From NCBI GenBank assembly GCA_963930655.1, contig OZ005601.1, forward strand, positions 20,708,921 to 20,772,920: 64,000 nucleotides of DNA. The letters are read 5' to 3'. The notes beneath the pieces were generated by a model. It ran no database searches, was not told the origin of the DNA, and worked only from the letters and a program-made list of their open reading frames with translations. Every line of letters begins with the position of its first letter. The first letter of the stretch is position 1. This document shows, in pieces, positions 58,984 to 64,000 of the stretch. A program made the position numbers and the translations under genes. This stretch comes from Myrica gale. Its lineage: Eukaryota > Streptophyta > Magnoliopsida > Fagales > Myricaceae.

Positions 58984-59160
58984 AAGGTTAAATTACTCCA
59001 CGAGTTTCTGGAATTTTCGAGATTCCCAAATTAGTCCCTATGGTAAGTTTTTTACCATTAGTCTTCCTGTGATTTGGACCAATTCCTACTTTAGTCCTGT
59101 TTACTTTGATGACGAAAATTGCTTACGTGGCTAACAGCTTCCGCATCACTACCAATGAAA
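58984..59160. mobile_element. One end of a truncated MULE
   Basis: The sequence GGTTAAATTACTCCACGAG, followed by AGTCCCTATGGTAAG and TAGTCTTCCTGTGATTTGG, has the layout of the other MULE TIRs here. It starts exactly where Copia coding sequence (KPNYFK) stops. No matching right end was found within the window. Confidence 0.55.
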
Positions 59161-60563
59161 AGTAGACACTCCAAGCATGGACGTTGACTTGACTCCTCAA
59201 ACTTGAAAAAATGAGTCCCACATGCCAAATGGCAATCCACCCTGGATTAAAAATCCCCGTGGAGTACATTCTCAATCGCAAACCGAAATCCCCAAATTGA
59301 TCTCCCTAGGTGAGCATCCTAGAACGCAAGAACCCTAAGCCCCAACCCCAATTGATTTGGACAACAAAAACAGTGAAACCTAAAGCTGCTTAATTCCCGA
59401 TGCTTGATTTTGACAACAAACAACTTCTACTCTCTTGAGTCCCGGTGCTTCTTAATTCTCTCATGGGGTCCCTTGCTTTTATCTTTCTTTATATTTTCGA
59501 ATTGTACTCTTGCAATCAAATCATTTTTTTAATCTTGATATTTGATTATCATTCTATTTCAATTTTCAAACCTTAATCTAAGTATATCTAATGTGATTTG
59601 TCTAGATTAAATCCAGCCTTGAACCAAATTCCCAAATATCATAAATTCTAGATTCTCAATTTGGAGATCACGATTGTGTAGATTGGTGGCTTGTTGTTGG
59701 ATCCGGAGCCGAGTCCTCAACAAAAAGCAACGTTTGTATGCCGTATGAGCAATTCTTCCATCTTCAACAGTAAGAAGACCAAGGTGCTTTATTTCAAATT
59801 ACTAGCTAAGAAGCTGTTTTAACTCCTAAAAAAATCAATAATATCATTTCAAGTAATAATCATATTATTAACGAATAAAGAGCAGAATATTATAGGATTC
59901 TCAGATTGGACAAGCATTTGAGATTCAGGTTGAGTGGAGTCTGCTTCTAACCTTTGTTGTTCGAGCGGGGAAGATTTTAAATATGGATCACAACAGTGTG
60001 AAGGAGAGATATGAGACTTTGAAGCAAGTCCGTCACAAAATGAGGAAACGAAGGCATAAAAAGTTCGGTTGTGTTTGTAATGTTAAAATTTTAGTAAAAT
60101 TTTAGGAGTTGGTAAAAAAGGTTGACGAGAGAGAATAAAAAAAGTGAAAAAGTTAGAGAAAAAGTAAGAGAGAGAATGAAAAAGTAAGTAAAAAAATAAA
60201 AAAGTAAAAAAAAAGTTAGAGAAAAAGTAAGGAGAGAGAATGAAAAAGTAAGGATGTTAAAATTTTGGTAAAATTTTAGGTTTACACAAACACTATGCTA
60301 ATGAAATAGCATATGCTCCTAGAAAAGTAGAAAGGAGAGGGTCATCTCGTACTAAGGAAGTCAAAGACCCGATAGCTTCCAGTGAGGATTTCTTTCAAAA
60401 TAAACAAAGAAAACAAAAACAAAAAACTAACCCCTTGAACGTCTAGGCGCTTACAACCCAGGACTTGATGCAATTTTTTTTCCTTTTCTTTTTCCCCCCT
60501 TTTTCAAGGCATTTATTTATAACATTACAATTAGGCATTTCCTCATTCGAGGTTCACGCTATG
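59161..60563. other. Unresolved repeat-like DNA with a small AT-rich foldback
   Basis: I see no gene. The stretch 60071-60293 starts GTGTTTGTAATGTTAAAATT and ends AATTTTAGGTTTACACAAACAC, with a purine-rich AAAAAGTAAGAGAGAGAATG-type repeat between; the ends are inverted copies, so it may be a small MITE, but no target duplication is clear. A short coding-like block (MDHNSVKERYETLKQVRHKM, near 59985-60060) has no recognised family. Confidence 0.45.
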
Positions 60564-60603
60564 TAGCCAACCTTCGGAGAAGCTAGCCAACCTTCGGAGA
60601 AGC
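60564..60603. repeat. Two perfect tandem copies of a 20-bp unit
   Basis: TAGCCAACCTTCGGAGAAGC occurs twice head to tail. It lies downstream of the kinase gene's last exon, possibly in its 3' region. No further copies are present. Confidence 0.93.
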
Positions 60604-61234
60604 AAGTCCACAAGTGGCCTTGTTAGCATTTCTTCGTCATACTAAAACGACCACAACTGCTTCCTTTTATCTTTCCTTTTGAGAGTATGAATGTTACAAA
60701 TACTGGATACCCCTGCGGAAGAGGTCCTAGGAAATCCAGATTCCACATCCAGAATAGTAAGAATTTAGAAAGGCAAACAACAATTGAAGACCTCAAAGAG
60801 TCTTACCCAAAGGGCATCAAGTTTTCTTTTCTTTTGGCCACAATTATTTCAGTAGCCAGTTTGTCATTTTCGCCCGTCAGAGCTTACACAAAATTGCTTC
60901 TTTAACCTGTCTATTGAGTTTCCAGTTAAATTTAAATTTTGACCAGAAACTGCCACTAGAGAAGGCAAGCATACCATTGCCAACCTGGGCAGCCAGGACA
61001 CAAGTTCCATAACTTCCTGCCCTAAAGTCTTAAATTTAATACATAGATCGTCTCAGCTAAAGTCTCATTTGCTCTCCATCGGCCTCTTAAGAAGCTCCTT
61101 GAATACACCTGTACACTTGGATGGTGGTTATGACAATTGCATGGCAGCCAATTTACAACAAATTCATATTTGGGAAAGCATAAGCAAGATCCCAATGACA
61201 AACTTCTCACTCTGTCACACCCCATTATTTTATC

Positions 61235-63915
61235 TTACAGTACCATGGGATCACCTGGTGATGTGAGCATCTGCACCCCTGTTTCCTCGGCTGTCCTTTT
61301 TGTAGTATAATCTGTCCTAGAATCACCTGCAACTACCAGCAATGAAATTTTAGTACATTTCAAGTACAAAAAACTTGCTAGTTGTAGGGAAGATCCATTC
61401 CTTGAAGGAGGAGATGATGAAGAAGATTTCTTACTAAAAATAGAATCAGACGTCTGACTTGGTGACATGCTTCTTTTGAGATCTGCAAAGGTTTGAAGAG
61501 CTCAAAAAGTCATTTGTCTATCGGCATGAAGGGAAGCACAAATGTGGTTAAAATGTGAAAGTACCCAAAAGTCTACTATTATGCGAAATTCCATAAGAAC
61601 CACAAGGACATTTGTATATGGCACAAAGCAAATAATGCCCTGATAGAGACTATTGGGTATATCATATCTGCCTTCAACCTATGCTTAACAGATACTTCAA
61701 AATTTCATTGAGGTGAGTACAGTCCCTGCGATTCAAATTATAGACTATATTCATAGGTTGGACATGAAAATAGGACTTAAAAGAATGCCATTCAAACACA
61801 AACTATTGTAGTTGCAAAAGGCTATTTTGGTCAGATTTCTACAAACTGTCACATCATATTTGGAGTACACTCAGAAAGTTTCAAGAGTTGCCATGCTTTC
61901 CAACAAGTTCCACAGAGTCATGTGGGTCTGTAAACACCGAGATCCTACATTAAACGGGTAAGGTACTGGTCAAGGTAAAGCTGGTGAGCTATTTAGCCCA
62001 GATAAAACTCTCTCCCTCTAAAGAACGCTCCCACCTAACCCCTTCGCCTGCCTCCTCTTCTCTCCCTGCCTGCAACTGGGTAGCCGGGGGAGATTCGCCT
62101 CCACCTGGCAGCCCGTCCCCCACTGGTCAGCTTCCGGCTGGCCAGGTGTTGGAAAAGGTGGAAATTTGTGTTTTTTTGTTTTTGTCATGATATTGCTTGT
62201 AGGTGTGGATCTCCAACTTCTGGTGTTCAAGGGTGGCCACGTCCGGCATGGTTGGACTCAGCAACCGCCGATCTACACTATCGCCAAGCTCTGCCCTAGT
62301 CCCGCCAAAGTGTGACGTCTCACACGCCGCCCACACCACTCCTCCTACCGTGCTCCAACGGTCCTACTACGTCTTTTCCGCCTCCTGCCGCCCTCTTCCA
62401 CCTGTTTCCAAGGTCTATTCCGCTCAGTAAAGCCCGCTGTTTGTGAGTTTTCTCTGAGAGCCGCTTTGGCAGCCTCCTCCGCTGACTTCATCAACGCTCC
62501 ATCTGATAGGTTTTATGTTTTGTGTTTTCTACCCGTTTGGGTGTGTAATCGTGTCAATTCTATGCCCATTTGGGTTTGTGTGGCCGTTCGGGCCCCTAAA
62601 TCGTTAGAGCATGTACTATATTGAACAAAAAAAAAGTACGGGTCGAAGTGCTGATTGAGTGCATAGTCCTATATTAGTTCCTTCCTAGGTGTAACATTGA
62701 TTTACAGAGGAGTCCTAAGGGCTGCAGTTGTAACCTTTACAATCTTTATAGAGTGATAGAGCATATATGTATAGTGCTTTCTTAGGTCGTTACACATACT
62801 ATCAGAGAGAACCTAGTAATACCATGTGGCACTGAGGGCGAGTGCCTAGTGCCACATTAGTTCCTTCGTAGGTGGAACAAAAATTTATAAAATAATTTCA
62901 AGAAACTCCAATAGTAATATTGACTTGGTATATTGGAGTTACAACACAGATGTGACTAGTACTTTCTTGAGATATTATTACATCTAATGCTTATTTTCCA
63001 AAGAACAACGGCTTAGTAATATCAATCTAATGGAAGAGTGAACCCTTTTACTGTCCCTAAAGTGCTTCCGCAATGTGAGTGCTCTACCTGCTAGTCCTCC
63101 AACAGGCCAGCCCTTGCAATGGGGCCAAACCCCTATTGGATTGGTTCCATGTCATAGTTGTACCCTGCTGGCAAAAGCCTAAGTGCTTCTACATCCTAAT
63201 GCCCAGTTAGCCATCAATAAAGATCGCAGCACCAGCTCTCAGTTCCATTTCTCATTGTAACGATGTTACGTTATCATCAGTTGTAAGACACAACACCAGA
63301 TTTTGTCCGCTCACGGACAAAAGGGAGGACCAGCAACTCCTTTGACCCACTTAACTGTCCAACCTAACTACCCCGTTAATACCGAATGTTCAAAGAATAC
63401 GTTCTTTTTCAGACATGAATACGTTGTTGCGATACATCTGTCCCCACTGAACATTCTGTCCACCCAAACTGAAGCATTACAAGGACATTTTGTTTTGCCC
63501 TGGGGAAAAAATTCAGGGTACAGACAGAACATTCGAATACAAAATCAAACCATATACACGAAGATCGTCCAGAACGGATTTAATGAGAAACAAATTTCCA
63601 GTCATGCTGCCCATGGTGTGAGTGCCAGAGATAAGCGGAAAGTAAAACACACTTAAGAAGGATGCATAAACAATTGTGCTGGCAGATGTCTGGTAAGAAG
63701 AATACATGCATGTTGACTGTTACAAGAAGAGTTAACTGCATATCCTTTTAACAGCAGAATATAAATGCAGCTTTCATACAAAAGGGAAAAACCAAATAAC
63801 TCAACTACTCAGACAAGCAAAATTGCATACCACAAGATTGGTGAAGTCCTTTCACAGCATCGAAATTCTTGTATGTATAGCCAACAAAGCTTAGATCTTT
63901 CGGAGTTAATAGCAT
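61235..63915 (-). CDS. NDR-type AGC protein kinase, last three exons
   Basis: NDR kinases are Ser/Thr kinases of the AGC family that act with MOB co-activators in morphogenesis. Exons (5' to 3'): 63915-63831, 61482-61435, 61326-61235; 85+48+92 nt give 74 codons plus stop in one frame, with GT/AG borders. The first holds LLTPKDLSFVGYTYKNFDAV, with the NDR/LATS hydrophobic motif FVGYTYKNF whose Thr is the activating phosphosite. The next gives DLKRSMSPSQTSDSIF, and the last ends TDYTTKRTAEETGVQMLTSP followed by GDPMVL, like plant NDR tails. The kinase domain is beyond the right edge. The intron between the first two exons is 2.3 kb and carries a retroposon. Identification rests on the motif and the tail. 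Confidence 0.82.
61981..62635 (+). mobile_element. Retroposon-like insertion with poly(A) in the kinase intron
   Basis: A GC-richer block starts after GTACTGGTCAAGGTAAAG and ends in nine A residues (62627-62635) followed by GTACGGGTCGAAG; these flanks look like a diverged target duplication. The 5' part (CTCTCTCCCTCTAAAGAACG) resembles a LINE leader. The 3' part (GGGTGTGTAATCGTGTC, TATGCCCATTTGGG) resembles a LINE-type 3' UTR. There is no RT between them, so it may be an internally deleted or SINE-like copy. Confidence 0.55.
62636..63830. other. Remainder of the kinase intron
   Basis: I see no further gene; open frames at 63303-63656 and 63513-63707 have no family features. Sequence complexity is normal. 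Confidence 0.55.
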
Positions 63916-64000
63916 CTACAAGATGTAAGGAGTAGAATCACCATACTTAGCACTAATTACACAAACAATAACAGGATTAAAAACGGTCAGATTCATATAG

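Larger units (their letters stand above)
54838..58984 (+). mobile_element. Copia relic with two nested DNA transposons
   Basis: Truncated gag, zinc knuckle, protease and integrase segments read in order on the + strand, with RT and both LTRs missing. A MULE (56208-57960) and a hAT element (58185-58930) split the integrase. When both are passed over, the Copia reading continues on each side: DEVLENFK / VFKNEVENQCDAKIKCL, then KKSK / VTPYEL. The right edge is cut by a MULE-type terminus at 58984. Confidence 0.82.

Noticed and set aside
58984-60300. A complete MULE starting at 58984
   Set aside because: No inverted partner of the left end could be found; only a truncated terminus is supported.
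62018-62430. Several GC-rich open frames
   Set aside because: They sit in the poly(A)-ended retroposon, overlap on both strands, and none shows a protein family pattern.
63303-63707. Open frames of 64-117 codons near the right edge
   Set aside because: They fall in the NDR kinase intron and show no conserved motif.

Overview
This is nuclear DNA of a flowering plant, almost certainly a eudicot. Four spliced host genes have typical plant intron borders and plant-specific protein ends, and they sit in AT-rich DNA packed with decayed plant transposable elements. I cannot name the species from this window.

Host genes. The left edge carries the last four exons of an M1-family aminopeptidase (APM1 type, + strand, ends at 2146). 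Next is a complete six-exon thymidylate kinase (+ strand, 6201-9956, 265 aa) whose tiny first exon supplies a mitochondrial-type presequence. A complete four-exon clade A protein phosphatase 2C of the HAB1 type lies at 44358-49062 (- strand, 546 aa); this is an abscisic-acid co-receptor phosphatase. At the right edge the last three exons of an NDR-type AGC kinase are spread over 61235-63915 (- strand), with a retroposon in the intron between them.

Repeats. The 34 kb between the kinase and the phosphatase (about 10.0-44.3 kb), and most of 50-60 kb, is transposon DNA. Mutator-like elements (MULEs) dominate. They range from 200-500 bp foldback elements with 9-bp target duplications to a 6.4-kb element (12745-19186) with 190-bp terminal inverted repeats (TIRs). 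That large element holds a broken transposase and, on the opposite strand, a broken GRF-type zinc-finger/coiled-coil/transmembrane gene, the two converging as mudrA and mudrB do in maize MuDR. Two MULEs carry pieces of host genes: one has the start of an ARABIDILLO F-box gene, the other an intron-bearing fragment I do not recognise. LTR retrotransposons include a degenerate Copia element (31022-35110, TSD ATTAT), a 5.3-kb element whose only coding content is gag (38082-43410, TSD GAACT), a Copia relic split by a MULE and a hAT element (54.8-59 kb), and a Ty3/gypsy end inside the large MULE. Two LINE copies, one LINE tail and three hAT-type elements with 8-bp target duplications complete the set.

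Themes. Insertions are nested, so their order can be read: Copia before MULE and hAT at 56-59 kb, LINE before MULE at 27 kb, LTR before Pack-MULE at 29 kb. A MULE beside the thymidylate kinase promoter is part of a tandem duplication of about 0.7 kb that also duplicated the promoter. Across MULE families with otherwise different sequence, the TIRs carry 'CCCTGTGGTA'-like boxes repeated every ~30 bp, which looks like a shared modular binding-site design.
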